Source: Corylus avellana
Lineage: Eukaryota; Streptophyta; Magnoliopsida; Fagales; Betulaceae
Assembly: GCF_901000735.1 (NCBI RefSeq)
Contig: NC_081543.1
Span: forward strand, 26,927,515 to 26,991,514
Reading direction: 5' to 3'
DNA length: 64,000 bases
Shown here: piece after piece, positions 10,960-23,158 of the stretch
Numbering within the stretch: position 1 is the stretch's first letter
Layout of the letters: the number at the start of each line of letters is the position of its first letter
Program-made: the position numbers and the translations under genes
The notes under the pieces: model-generated
Databases searched by the model: none
What the model saw: the letters and a program-made list of their open reading frames with translations, nothing else
What the model was told of the DNA's origin: nothing

Positions 10960-11400
10960 GTGAACTCCAATATTTGTTTCTAACTAACCCTAATATTGCT
11001 CCCGATGTCGACAAAGTATGTTGGTTTTGCCCTGATGATCGACGTTCTACCGTGTGTGATAAATCACTTACTTTTATCGAGCTCTAAAAAGCAACATAAT
11101 GTTGCTTGCAAGTATGGAACCTTTATATAAATCACTTGCTAAAGCTACAACTAAAGTGTTATGGGTGCAATCATTTCTTCGTGTACTTCGTTTTTCTGTT
11201 TGTAATCCTCCTACCCATTGGCGTGATAATATAGGGATGACATATGTTACTTCCAACCCAATCTTTTAAACTCAGATAAAGCACATTTAAATCGACTTTC
11301 ACTTCGTTTGTGATCGAGTAGCCAACAATTCTCTGAAGGTTCAGTTTCTTTCTCACCTAGCTGCTTTCTTCTGCTTGGTTTCTTCAGCTTTGATCCAATC
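10960..11400 (+). pseudogene. Ty1/Copia pol remnant (RNase H / C-terminal end)
   Basis: In forward frame the sequence reads KSLAKATTKVLWVQSFLR, then CNPPTHWRDNIGMTYVTSNP, then a stop, then IDFHFVCDRVANNSLKVQFL. This is the conserved end of Copia polyproteins (RNase H, the DN-GATYL-like block and the KH-EIDFHFVRD block). Several in-frame stops (for example in place of the usual His-rich linker) and loss of everything upstream show a dead fragment. The text just after it, around tgtaacgcccc at 11408, may be the start of its LTR, which I could not delimit. Confidence 0.75.
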
Positions 11401-13292
11401 TCAACGTGTAACGCCCCTACCCATTAGGGCTAGGTTCATCAAGTTTTTCTCACGACGTCGTAAAATATTATAAGGTTTACTATATCAATTGTCTAAATGT
11501 TGAATTAAATGCATGTTAAAAGAATAGTGTCTAAAAAATTTAGCAAATGCAGAAACGTTTGGTCTAAATACTATCAAGAAGCTAGCTAGTCACTAAAAAT
11601 TATTTAGCGATGGTGCACTAATTTAAAATAAACTTGAGTTTCGTGAGAGCAACTCTAATACTTTCCTAAGCCCCCATCCCGGCCTCCTAATCCATGCTGC
11701 TCAAAGCCTGAAAACAAAACATAGTAAGGGTGAGCGAGAAAGGCTTCATAAGAAAAATCTCCAATTGTAAAATCAGTTGAATTAACTTCATTTTATTTAA
11801 AACACTTTCTTATTTAAAATCACGTGAAAGCATATATATCACTTCTCAACACTTTTGTATTTCTAAAAGAAAAATCATTTTCTTTAAAAATCCATTTTTA
11901 ATAAAACCAAATTAAAGTACATTCTTTGTCCTTAAAGCATATAAGAATTTATGTATAACTAACATTCTCATAGTCTATATATATTGTTACGCCTCGTGTA
12001 CTAGGATTACATGGTTCTTGTGACCATGGCAGCGCTTGTGGCCATATATAAACATGCCTTATAATGGGCCAACCATTTAACTTCTTGGTTCACTCAGCTT
12101 AGCAAAGACGATAGATCCCTCTTCTTTAATGTCTTTTAGTGGGTTGCGCTTCCATCTCTAGCATGGGTACCGTGTTATGCCTTCTCTAAATTCTCTTGGA
12201 CCAAAATTATCTCCTCCATACACGTGCCGTTATTTTATAAAACTTTTCTCATTCCTTTTACTTTACTTGAAACATCTTAGGTCCTCGGATTGACTTCCTT
12301 ACTAAATTTGTAAAACAAAATATGGTGCAGAGAAACCCAAATTGGCCAAGAGATAATTGAATATCCTAAGTTTCTGCCAAACTATTAGCCTTTTTAGCTG
12401 CACAACTGAAACATTCTAGATTCTAATTCTATTTTTAAAAATTTCATTAATCGAGCCTATAAAATCGCCAAATAAATTATTGTCAATCCCTGAACTAATA
12501 ATAATAAATACACAAAATGTAATGACCAAACCCCAACCAAATATCTCTCAAGAAATTCGAAAACACAGAACACTAACACTAACTTTGAAATTTCGAAACT
12601 TGCATCAAAATTGGCAACCTTATTTTATTTGGTATAAAATAACATTATATATCCTGAAATTTGCTATTTTGCGACATGTCCTCTTGCCTACACAAATGTT
12701 TTAATCTTCGTTGCTGTTTCTGTCAACCTAGATTTTTAGGTTTACATCAGAACCCAATGTTCATGCATGTCCTCTAAAGCTATACCTAAAATTCATTAAA
12801 AAATTAATCCCTTTGAATATTGAAAACCTAAAATTCAAAATTCCTTGTGTGTGGTTGATACGTGTGATCCTTGTGTTCTAACTATGATCCTACCATTCAA
12901 ATGTAAGTAAAACAACCATATTAATTCACTCCTTAGGGCATAAGCTATCATGACATGCATCTTTGAACATTAAAATCAATCAACTTTTTGAAAGAAAATG
13001 AAGAGATCGAGTTGAAATACTTACAAGAATATTGATGATAGTGGTCGATTGCAGGTGTTTTTGGTGAGAAAGTTTGGTTGAAATGACTTAGTGATGATCT
13101 TCCTTCCCCTTTGTAATTGTGTGGTTTGGTGAGAGAGATACGTTCAAAGTTAGAGTTGTAAAACTGAAAAGAGTTATTTATTATGGGTACACAACCTGGG
13201 GTGATTGGCTAAAACAAAATCTCCAACAAAATCTCAAAACAACGTGTGACTAGGTCTTTGGAAGTTTTGAATATCTCTCTCCCATCCATATA
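11401..13292. other. Intergenic, probably old transposon sequence, no gene
   Basis: No open frame with a recognisable domain. The block about 11640-12250 has the moderately GC-rich, stop-riddled look of an old LTR. The segment just before 13293 is flanking DNA of the Mutator-like element. Confidence 0.4.
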
Positions 13293-16200
13293 GGACAAAG
13301 TTTTCCTCCAAACTAGGTTGGAGGAATTTAAAGTTGACATGTGTCCTCAAACATGTGCTTCTCACATGTTTTTTTTAATACCCTAATTTCCACAAACCAC
13401 AGTTAACTCCACCGTTAATTTCTCTCTCTCTCTCTCTCTCTCTCCTTCCCCATCTGCACGAGACCAAGCTGTCTTTCCAACCCAAAAAATCTCTCCATGG
13501 AGAGTTTCAAAGCAACAGAAGAGCACGACACTCCTTCATCAACCCTCGCGTCCTCAAAGCCTCAACATCTTCATTTGCAGACTTTTCAGATTTGACCAAT
13601 CTGAAAGAGGAATCGACGTCAACTGATCTCTCATATATGGTTTCTACGATCAATTTTTGAGATTCTGTGACTAGATCTAGATGGAGACTCACCACTACGA
13701 CAAAGCAAGAAGAATCATGGTTGCAGGGGAAGTGTGGGGATGATTTTATACAATTGTTGTTTGTATTGAGAGAAATTTACCTGAAGAGGATTTGTGAGAA
13801 ACTTTTTTTTTTAATTTTTACAAAAAAGTGTTGTATGAACGTGTTTGTTGAAATGCATGAATGGCAATTAAAGTTTAAGAAATTTTTTTTTTGCACATCA
13901 ATTGCTTGCTAAAATACATAGTAGAGTTATTATTATCAATTGTTTGCTGAAATTTAAAACCTACCCCTAATAGTCCATGGGAAGATTGCATTCACAATTA
14001 TCCGGTGCAGACAGTTGCGTAGCCCGACTGCAATTCGGTTCAGGATCTTGTTTTAGAGAAGGGATGCCTTGATAGTTTGAACAAGGCAATTATCTTGTTC
14101 TTTTGTTCTCCCTTCACTTTTTATGTTTAGAATTTAAGTTTTTTGGGTCATGGTATGTGTTGTTTGTTCTTCAAAAGTCATAATATGTGTTCTTTTACGG
14201 AGCTGCTGCCTTTACACAATGCGGCACAAAGTCAACAAGGCTTGAAATAAATGGTAGTCAATCAAGTGCTTCTTCATGAACTAAAGTAACAAAATATTTC
14301 ACTGAGAAGTAAAATGAAAAAAGAAAGGACTTTGTGGTTAAAAATAAACCACAAAATCCATCAAAAAGAATGGAACCCACAGTGACTTGTGAAGGTGCAA
14401 GTCATTACTTGACAGAGTGGGAGAGTTGATTTTTTTAAACCAAATAGATGACACCAATAATATAAATAATAGAACACAAATGCAAACACATGAACAAATA
14501 AAAGATATAAGTACTTAATTAAAGATAACCGACTTTGTAAAAAATGAGCCAAGAAGATTTGATACATTTCATATTATTGCAAAGCGAAGAAAAAAGAGAA
14601 AGAAATTAAATAATAATGTTGAAACATATCCTTAATGTTTAAACTTCCAAGCAACAAGTCAATTTCACTCCAAAGGAAACATTGCTACAAAACTACCAAA
14701 GAAAACATTCCAACACTAATGGAAGAGAACAAGTTTTCTCATTCCAACTTGTTGGAGGCTGCTCTCTTTGACGTTATGTCCAACTATATGCTCTTTGGGT
14801 TCTTCTCCAACCAAGTTATTACACATCACAGATTCTTGCATCTGCATATAATTTTATTTTATTTATTTATTTTTTTTTTTTTTTGTAAATTTCCATTTTA
14901 ATTTGACATATTAAAAGTAAATGACTAGTAAGAAATTAGAAAAAAAAAAAAAAAGATAGTTATTTCTTAGAATTATACCTGAGTTAAGTTATCAAACAAC
15001 TGGAATTCTTGTCTGTCATTGCCATCCTTTCTCTAAGTATTGTCATCAACAGAGTGCTCTTATATATAGCATCAAGTAATTATTAACATAATCCAAAATA
15101 CATTGATGGACCTATAAAAATTATTGTAATATAGAAGAATGTAAAATATCTTACTTTACTTAGATATTCAAGTGATTGAATTTGTCTTGCCCCGCGAACC
15201 TCTTGCTGTAAGTTGCTAACACAACTTGAGGCATATATTATTTTGTTTTGAGATTTAACATTTTTCCGTCGTTCTAATGCACCTTTCAACCTTCTTTTTG
15301 GACGTCCAACAGAAGATTTTGTTTTAATCCCAAGTGTGGCTTGCAAAGCTACATTCTCATTAGAACTACTATTAGCTTCACCTTGGACCTCTAATTGACA
15401 CTCCACACCATCAGAATAACATTTTATTTTATTTTCTCATTTCTTGCAAATACTATAATAATTTTTTAGAACATCTATTTGCACATTCATACATCGTCAC
15501 ACTCTCTGCTGCAAGTGTAGAAATGTCACGAAAATTGTGACTTAAATGGGAGTAACACTTTGCAATTAACTCTTGAGAGTTAGCTTTAATATCAATCCCA
15601 CGACAGTCCTTGATAGCACCAAACTTTCCATCCTTTGTCCATCTTTTCAATATATAATTGATTGGAAGCTTCTTAATATTTTTTTTTGTCAAGAACTTTT
15701 AAAGCATGGACACATAGAATTCCTACAAAGTTAAGCTTCATGCAACTGCATTGGACAATAGTTGTTGATGCCTCAAACTTAACCAGGTGCTCTTGAGGTC
15801 TCTGCCTATATTTAACTTTGTACTCTGTTATAGTATCAGATTTATTAGCCTTGTAAATAGTACAATCGCCCATCTTCATGTATTCATCTTAAAACATTTG
15901 GAACACTTCTGGGGTGTATAACTTTACAACATGTCTCAACATCTCAACATCAACTTTTAAAATAGTTGTTGTTTGACTCATTTTGAACTCTGCTTGTAGT
16001 TCTTGATGTCGTTTGTCAGCCAAGAGTTTAGAGTAATGTTCCAAAAATCGCAAAAGATTATATTTCGCTTTCAAGTACTTCTTCAACACATTGTTCATGG
16101 ACTCACTGCGTTGGGTGCTTTTCATATCAGCAGTGAACATATGTCGACCATATACCATAGCCCATTTCTCTTTTACATCAAATATCCCATCCAACCATTT

Positions 16201-18327
16201 ATTATTCATAAGATTATACTTTTTAAGCATATTATCCCATAAAAATAGCCATTCATCTTCATCTTCATAACCATATACACAATTGCCAAAATCATTTGCA
16301 AACTGCTTGATGAATGAAATACATGGCTCAGATGCTTAGCAGCATTCTGATAAATATGCCATACACATAAATGATGATTTGATTTAGGAAACACCTCATT
16401 TATTACTTTGGCCATTGCAGCAGATTGATCTGTAAGTATTGTTGGCTGCTTTCCTGACATTGCACTTAAAAAAGTTTCAAATAACCACTTAAATAAATCT
16501 ACAGTTTCATCATAAAGTAATGCTTCACCAAAGATAATTGTTTGTTTGTGATGATTAACCCCAATGAATGGTGCAAAAGGTCGACCATACGTATTTGTAC
16601 GATAAGTTGTGTCAAAGCATATCACATCACTAAAGTGTCCATAATCAACTACTGATCTAGCATCTGCCCAGAAAATATTCATGATAAGATCGTTGTCATC
16701 TAGTTGTATTGAATAAAAATAAGATGGATCTTTTAATTGCATATTACGAAAGTACTCCATCACAGCACGACCATCCCCTTTCTTCAAAGCCCTCCTCCTA
16801 TTAGAATGTATGTAATTTTTATAGTCAACATCCAAAAAATCAAGATTTTCACAACCCCCCGCTTGCACGCTCAAGAAATCTATAGTTTGTATAATTGATA
16901 TTCCAAACTTCTCGGCATTATCTGCAATAGCTTTTTGAGCAAGTGTAATCTTTCTTGTCGACCTTAACATGTGTTTCATTGGAGTTTGAACAAACACATG
17001 ATTATGTTGCTCATAAAAAAGAAACAACTTCTAACATACCATCCTTTTGAAGTTGACAAGTCATTTGTGCTAAACACCCCACACGTGAAATTGGGTGATG
17101 AAAAGATACTTGTTCTTTCCGTTTATCAACAACTCGTTTACCTTCTTTTGAGCAACAAAATGTTCTCCTTCGAACATTTCCTAAATTGGATCGCTTCACA
17201 AATTGTTTTCTTGCACTGAAGCTATTCGGTGAGCATATTCTTTGTAAAATTCATATGCACTATCATCACAATCAAATTTCATTCCAATTTTTGGCACTTC
17301 AGCAATTTCTGTGCTTTGTTTACTTGGGGTGTTTAATTTGCTTAAGAGACCATGCACATGTTCTTGTTCATTTAATTCATTTTCCAATGCATATCTTTCA
17401 TTGGTATCCAATATCTGCAATGAAAATAGTGCATTTAACATTCAGTACGAAATAAAAAAAAAAAAAAATGTGTAAGCAAATTGGTTAAATGAACATGCAT
17501 ATTTACAAATATTACAAAGGTATGCTTGCTAATTCTTTTTCTCTTCCATTTTTTCTTTTTATCTTAAAAAAATAACATATTAACAAACAACTTCTCTAAA
17601 AGAAAAGAAAAAAAAAAAATCAAGATTCTTTTATCTTTAAATCACATCACACACAAAAAATAAAACTTTGTCAAAATTCTTTTATCTATAAAGCATATTG
17701 GTGACTCTCTGCAATTGTATTGAATATACTCTTTAGGAAGAAGACTTCATAAGCAACTCAAACACCTAGCAACTCAAACACCTCAACAACAAAGTCTCAT
17801 AAGAACTGACCTCAACAAAAAGAGGAGTTCCACACAAACTCCTCTGTTCTAACTCAAGTAAACAGAGGTTATGATTGATTCTAAAACCATAAATATCATA
17901 AGGTGAAATTATAGACAAAGCAACTAAAAAATAAAAAAATAAAAAAATAAAAAAACTTTTGTTATAAAATTGATTTAGCCGAACTCCAATATTTCATGAC
18001 AAACCCAAAAAATTAGAAAAAACAGAAAATAGAGAAAAATTCTAAAGCTTAGAAAACTCTCACCATCAAGGACTCTGAGGACATAAGGGTTGATGAAGGA
18101 GTGTCGTGCTCTTGTGTTGCCTTGAAACTCTCCATGGAGAGATTTTTTGGGTTGGAAAGACAACTTGGTCTCGTGCGGGAGGGGAAGGAGCGAGAGAGAG
18201 AGAGAGAAACTAACGATAGAGTTAACTGTGGTTTGTGGAAATTAGGGTATTAAAAAAAACATGTGAGAAGCACATGTTTGAGGACACATGTCAACTTTAG
18301 AGGCTAGGTTGGAGGAAAACTTTGTCC
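13293..18327 (-). mobile_element. Mutator-like element with long inverted repeats and a FAR1-like transposase
   Basis: The left arm starts ggacaaagttttcctcc at 13293 and continues to about 13561. The right arm is its reverse complement from about 18070 to ...aaactttgtcc at 18327. Both arms contain the CT/GA microsatellite, cccaaaaaatctctccatgg and the gagcacgacactccttcatc block, giving inverted repeats of about 265 bp. Between them lies the broken transposase at 15083-17441. A clean 9-bp target duplication is not visible next to 18327. A second, similar right end (ttcctctaaccc...aaaactttgtcc) occurs at about 18506-18544. It is followed by atatata, while ccatata precedes the left end, so the true right border may be there instead. 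Confidence 0.8.
15083..17441 (-). pseudogene. FAR1/FHY3-like Mutator transposase, broken
   Basis: Read on the minus strand in order: 17441-17196 and 17199-17011 carry the FAR1-type DNA-binding start (GMKFDCDDSAYEFYKEYAHR, then SNLGNVRRRTFCCSKEGKR). 17027-16206 carries the MULE DDE domain (DVICFDTTYRTNTYGRPFAP, FGEALLYDETVDLFKWLFET, ILTDQSAAMAKVINEVFP, HHLCVWHIYQNAAKHL). 16230-15889 continues with STQRSESMNNVLKKYL. 15879-15673 has a SWIM-type zinc finger (CSCMKLNFVGILCVHALKVL). 15406-15083 has a basic GRPKRRLKGALERR tail resembling an AT-hook or nuclear-localisation patch. The parts are in family order but separated by at least four frame changes or stops, so no full-length protein is made unless some breaks are introns. 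The position inside long inverted repeats argues for a transposon gene and not a host FRS gene. Confidence 0.85.
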
Positions 18328-18345
18328 CTCTCTATATATATAAAG

Positions 18346-18502
18346 AACCTAGTCTATAAAAGTGACACGTGTTCATTTTTTTAATAACATTTGAGATGCA
18401 CATGAGTTTTTAATAAAAGTTATTCTAACTTTGTCCCTACTATTAAAAAAAATGAACATCTCACATGTTTAATGGACACATGCCATTTTTATAGACTAGG
18501 TT
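18346..18502. mobile_element. Small inverted-repeat element (MITE-like)
   Basis: Begins aacctagtctataaaagtg and ends with the near reverse complement (catttttatagactaggtt), giving about 26 matching terminal bases in a 157-bp unit. It lies between the two alternative right ends of the preceding Mutator-like element and may be an insertion into it. The target duplication is not clear. Confidence 0.5.
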
Positions 18503-18692
18503 GAAGGGAATTCCTCTAACCCAGTTTAGAGAAAAACTTTGTCCATATATAAAAGAAGCCATACGATTCTTGGAGCTAGATTAGGAAAGTTGGTCCTCGA
18601 TTTTAATTAGGACAAAAATTTCTTACCAATCAGCTTCTATAAGAGTGTATTTGTTAAGCTATTAAAATAGTATGTAATATGCCCATGCTACT

Positions 18693-19074
18693 AAAAAAAT
18701 AGGGAAAAATTTAAAATTAGTTCTTGTGGTTGACCTTATTTACAATTAGCTGCATGTGGTATCAAAATGAACTCAAAGGTCGCTGAGGTATGCCAAAAAA
18801 ATAATTTAGTCCTTATAGTCAAATTCCGTTCACTAATTTAACAGATTTCGTTAGTGTGACATTGGCTTAAATATGACAAGTATCACAATTTTATTGGCTC
18901 TAACGTTTAACGCTATCAGAATCTATTAAGTCTGTGAACGAAATTGGATTGTAGGAACTAAATCATTTTTTTGGCATACCTCAAAGACCTTTGAGTTCAT
19001 TTTGATACCACGTGGAGTTAATTACAAATCAAGTAAATTACAATGACAGATTTTGCATTTTTTCCAAAAAAAAA
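18693..19074. mobile_element. Mutator-type MITE, copy 1
   Basis: The element spans 18702-19065, begins gggaaaaatttaaaattag and ends, inverted, ggaaaaaatgcaaaatctg. The interior pairs with itself (tggtatcaaaatgaactcaa against ttgagttcattttgatacca). Flanks are aaaaaaata and aaaaaaaaa (9 bp), an uninformative A-rich match. The family is shared with 52900-53261 and no protein is encoded. Confidence 0.75.
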
Positions 19075-19183
19075 AGAAAAAGTATTTCTCACCTATTAAA
19101 AACACACGTCACTTTTAGATACGGGTTTATTGAAAACTTCATACAAACTAGTTTGTAGGAAATTTTTGCCATTTATTTTATAA

Positions 19184-20210
19184 AAATAAACATAGCATAA
19201 CCCACTTGGGCATATCAAACCTACTTACCTTACAAGTGATCCCACCCAAGCGCTATCTACTAGGGTTCCATCTCTAACAGAGAGCGCTGTTGGAGAGGGA
19301 GAACCTTTGTTCTCCTCCTCCTCCCCTCATCCTTTGATGCCTCCCCCCTCTCCCCTCGCCCTATTCTCCTTGTGAGCTAATCTATTTACTTGATGCTCTC
19401 TAACTCATTGGGCGGTTTTTTTTTTTCCCTTCTTCTCCGCCTCTTTCCCATCCTTTGTCCCCTTTTTTTTTTAAGCTCTTGGATCGGTCTTGTCAGAGCC
19501 CGATCTACCATCCTTTGTCAGACCCACGTCGTCGCGCGCCCCACCACCAGATTCTCCGGCTCCATCTGGGTCCAACGCCACCTGCCACGACCGTGTCCTC
19601 GCATTCCGGCAAGTTTTTCCCCTCCAACGTGGCTTTTGCTTTGGGGGGTTTTTATTATTTTGATTTTTTTACATGTAATCTTTCGATTTCTTGTCTTGTT
19701 GTTTTCTTTTCCAGTTTTTTCCCTGTTCTTTTTTTTGCCTGTATTTCTTGCTGCTTGTAATAAGGCTCTGTCCTCTGTCTTGATCTGCCTGTTTGGTGTT
19801 TTGTGGGGTATTTGCTTTTGGTACTGACCCTTGGGTTGTGAATGTGAATGGTATCCTGACTTTTGGGTTGAGGAAGAGTTTCGGCATGGGAGGGCTGAGG
19901 AATAAGAGTTACCTTTGCATTGGATTAAGTTTCTCTGGAGCACATCTGTTGTTAAAATTGAAGACTAGTCATGGGTTAGCGGATGTTGATGTCATTGATA
20001 GGGCTTGATTGTTTTTTTTTTTTTGAAAGATAGGCCTCGATTGTTAGATTGTAATGTTTGTATCTTTGATATCTGTAACCTCGTATCCTCGGCTATTATT
20101 TGCTTCAGAGCTTTTTGCTCTGTTTGTAAGAGCTTTTGCTCGTGATCTTTTCATCAATGAATATGAAATGTTTTCCCCTTAAAAAAAATAAATAAATAAA
20201 CACAGCATAA
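19184..20210 (+). mobile_element. Retroposed segment (LINE-like or processed) with 17-bp target duplication
   Basis: The 17-bp sequence at 19184-19200 (aaataaacatagcataa) recurs at 20194-20210 with one mismatch. The enclosed ~1 kb ends in an A-rich tail (about 20181-20193) after a 3'-UTR-like stretch with tcaatgaatatgaaatg. A 5' C/T-rich leader with codon-like GC content lies near 19300-19620. Long target duplications and a 3' A tail are hallmarks of LINE-machinery insertion. No reverse transcriptase is visible, so this is a truncated LINE or a processed transcript. Confidence 0.7.
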
Positions 20211-23158
20211 AATTAGGAGATTTTTAAGGAAGGGATTTTCATTCTTTTAAAAGGCCAAGGTCCAGGGACAATAAATGTGTATCTAATTAGAAATTAAGAT
20301 TTTTCCAAAAGAAGGCAAATTCTTATCATATAATTCCTTTCCAATGCTTTTCTATAAAGAAAGAAAGAAAAATTTTAAATTCTAACATGTAGACATGCGA
20401 TTTTATGAATTTTTAAGAGAGTTTTTAATATTCATAATACTCTTTCCTTCAATCAAAGTATTTGAAACAAACTAGCAATTACTCTAGCATAAAATTGAGG
20501 CCATCATCCCAAACTGCATCCGTGATGTAATTTTGATAGAGCAATTTACTCCAACTTTGATTCATTAATACAAGTTACAACTTTTCTCTAAAAAAAAAAA
20601 ATAAAAATTGAGGTCATGCCACAATGTCCACAAAAGGAGTGAGAAACAACCATTCAAACTCAATATCTGTAGTTAAATTCTTTAATCTGCATGGGCGAGT
20701 TGCAGCTCTATTCTTTAGGGCAAATTGGGCTACAACTAGAAGTCTACCTTAAAAGATCATCTAGGCAAATAAGCTATACAATGGCAAATTGGGTTTCAAC
20801 TCTTCTATTTCCTTCTCTCTTTTTTCCCCCTCAAATACTCTTGTAATTCGGCTTCTGGTAGTTTTTGTAGACACCAAAGGAAAAAATGAGGCCCAGCATA
20901 TGGATGCATGGCATTGGGTTCTAAAAGAAAAAAGCCCAAGATGTGTAATGTTGGGTTATATGGCTCCTTGTTCTTCTGCAATCACAATCCTATTCATGTA
21001 AGGGGCTAAAACTTTTTGTATTTGTTCTCTCTCTCTCTCTCTCTTTTAATGGTATACAAAGAAAATCAATGCCTAATCCTCAATTAGGGGAATCCTCGTT
21101 CTAAAAGAGATCCTCTCAATGAAAGAAAAGAATAAAAAGAAGTGGCTTTATCTTTTGTATTACAAATGCCCAGATAATAATGATGATAAAATGATTTTGC
21201 TCCATCTTTGGCCATGATCAGATGTAAGTAGTTTCTGTCACTTCTTTTTCTTTAATTAGGTTTTTACCTAAACTAATTTATAATTCTATAGAGATATTAA
21301 ATAAGGGGGAATTATATATGCCACATAAATAAGGTACGTAAGGGAGTTCTCCACCTAGATTCTATCTGGGTCCTATCTTCTGCTTTTCAGGGTCTTTTTC
21401 ACTAAAGAGCGTACAAATAAATGTCACACCAATCTCTTTGTTGCTCACTATGATTCTTATCATCATCATCATCATCTCTACTTCCTTTTCTTTTTTCCAA
21501 GTTCTATCTTGCCTAGGTCAATGAGTCTTTCAATCAAATTTCATTTCACATCTTATCAACGAGGTTCTTGCATTTTATTTTGGTTTGACAAAGAATTAAT
21601 CTTGATCAGGATAATGTTACTACATTCATCAAACTCCCTGTAAAAACTTAAGCTAATTAACTCATATTATATATTCAATTAAAATCTTAATTACTATTTC
21701 TTTTTTATACATTCTAATTAACATTCTCTCTTATATGTGGGATTAGAGTATTCGCCTCCTTAATAAGTAGAGTTCTATGCGTAGAATATTCAACTAAAAT
21801 GTCTAGTATGAAGTTAGGTTCTAACATTTTATCTTGGTCGATAAAGGATCTTCAGGACAATGTTACATTCAATCCAACTCCATGACATATAATTAATCAT
21901 TTAATTGATATTTATATTCCATTCAATTCCTATTTACTTTATATATATATATTCTAACACTTTCTCTCATGTGTGGACTTACTCGATCTCCTCAATAAGT
22001 AAACTCTAACACGTAAAATATTTATATTAAATCACCGATTGTCTAAAATGTTTAAACTAATAAAGAAGAATGAATTTCATCATTTGATTGGGCCTTGGAT
22101 CCAATGGTTATTAGTGATCGGTGCATGCATGTTTGATTGGCGGGTCACTATAGGACGTACATCATTAGTAGAGTGGATCACCCGAGGTTAAACTCGGTCG
22201 AGTGATAGTGTGAAATATCCAGGGCACTGGTATTGTATTACATGCCCATCAAGACAATGCTAATCTTGCTGAGAAATGGTAATATCTTGAGTAGACCATA
22301 TGGTATGTTTGAACTATGATGTGATTCTCATACTACAACATGTACTATATCCATGATCATATGATAAACTGTCACTTCATAACGTTGTATGTGATTTATA
22401 AAACAACTGAATTCACTATTTATATGTCATGTGCATTTTTACTCATTAAGTCGTCAGACTTACTCTTGTATTCTTTTTGCTCCACATGTGTATCTACGTT
22501 GTTTTAGCTAGTCTAGCAGGGGATGGACTCAAGGAGTCATCCGGTGGGTGTGAGGGATTTGATCATGGTCATTTTTTGAGGATTTGGATCATGTTTGGCT
22601 CAAGTCCACGTGGGACGCCGATGGAGCTACTCGCAAGATATGATCGAGATTATCTTTATTTTGTATTTGGTTAAATGTAGGCTTTGATGTTGTTTCTAGA
22701 AAAATTCGATGTGGCATGTATTATATTTTGGATGACTGGTCTTAGACTACAACATTTAGGAGCTAATCTATGTTATAATACCATAAGTTTAGTCTGGTTA
22801 TTATGATATTGCAGATTTAAATTATACATATTTTAGTCCTTCAGTGAAAAGTCTTCCGCTATAGACTCTTTTTGAGCAGAGTCTTTTCGAAGAGGATGAG
22901 ATCCCCGAGTCTTGTTTCTTGTGGTGTAAGGCTGGGAGGCGAACCATAGAGTTAATTTACCAGTTAATTGATTTCACTGAGAGTTACAAGAATACCTGAA
23001 TGATAGAAGATTTGATAACATGACTAAATGTTTTTGAAAAATCAAGATTATCCTATTGTTCAAATCCTTGTGCCACTAGGTGTGCTTTGTACTATCAACA
23101 AATATATAAGATTTTTGTTTAATTTTGTATACCCACTTGTAGCTAATGAAGTTTTTGC
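20211..23158. other. Intergenic with decayed LTR and TRIM-like sequence
   Basis: Around 21690-21800 and 21940-22040 two related stretches (ctctctta/catatgtggga...aatatt) resemble the interior of the TRIM at 56201-56485. The stretch about 22040-22930 looks like a decayed LTR. A CT microsatellite lies near 21028-21046. No gene is supported. Confidence 0.4.
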
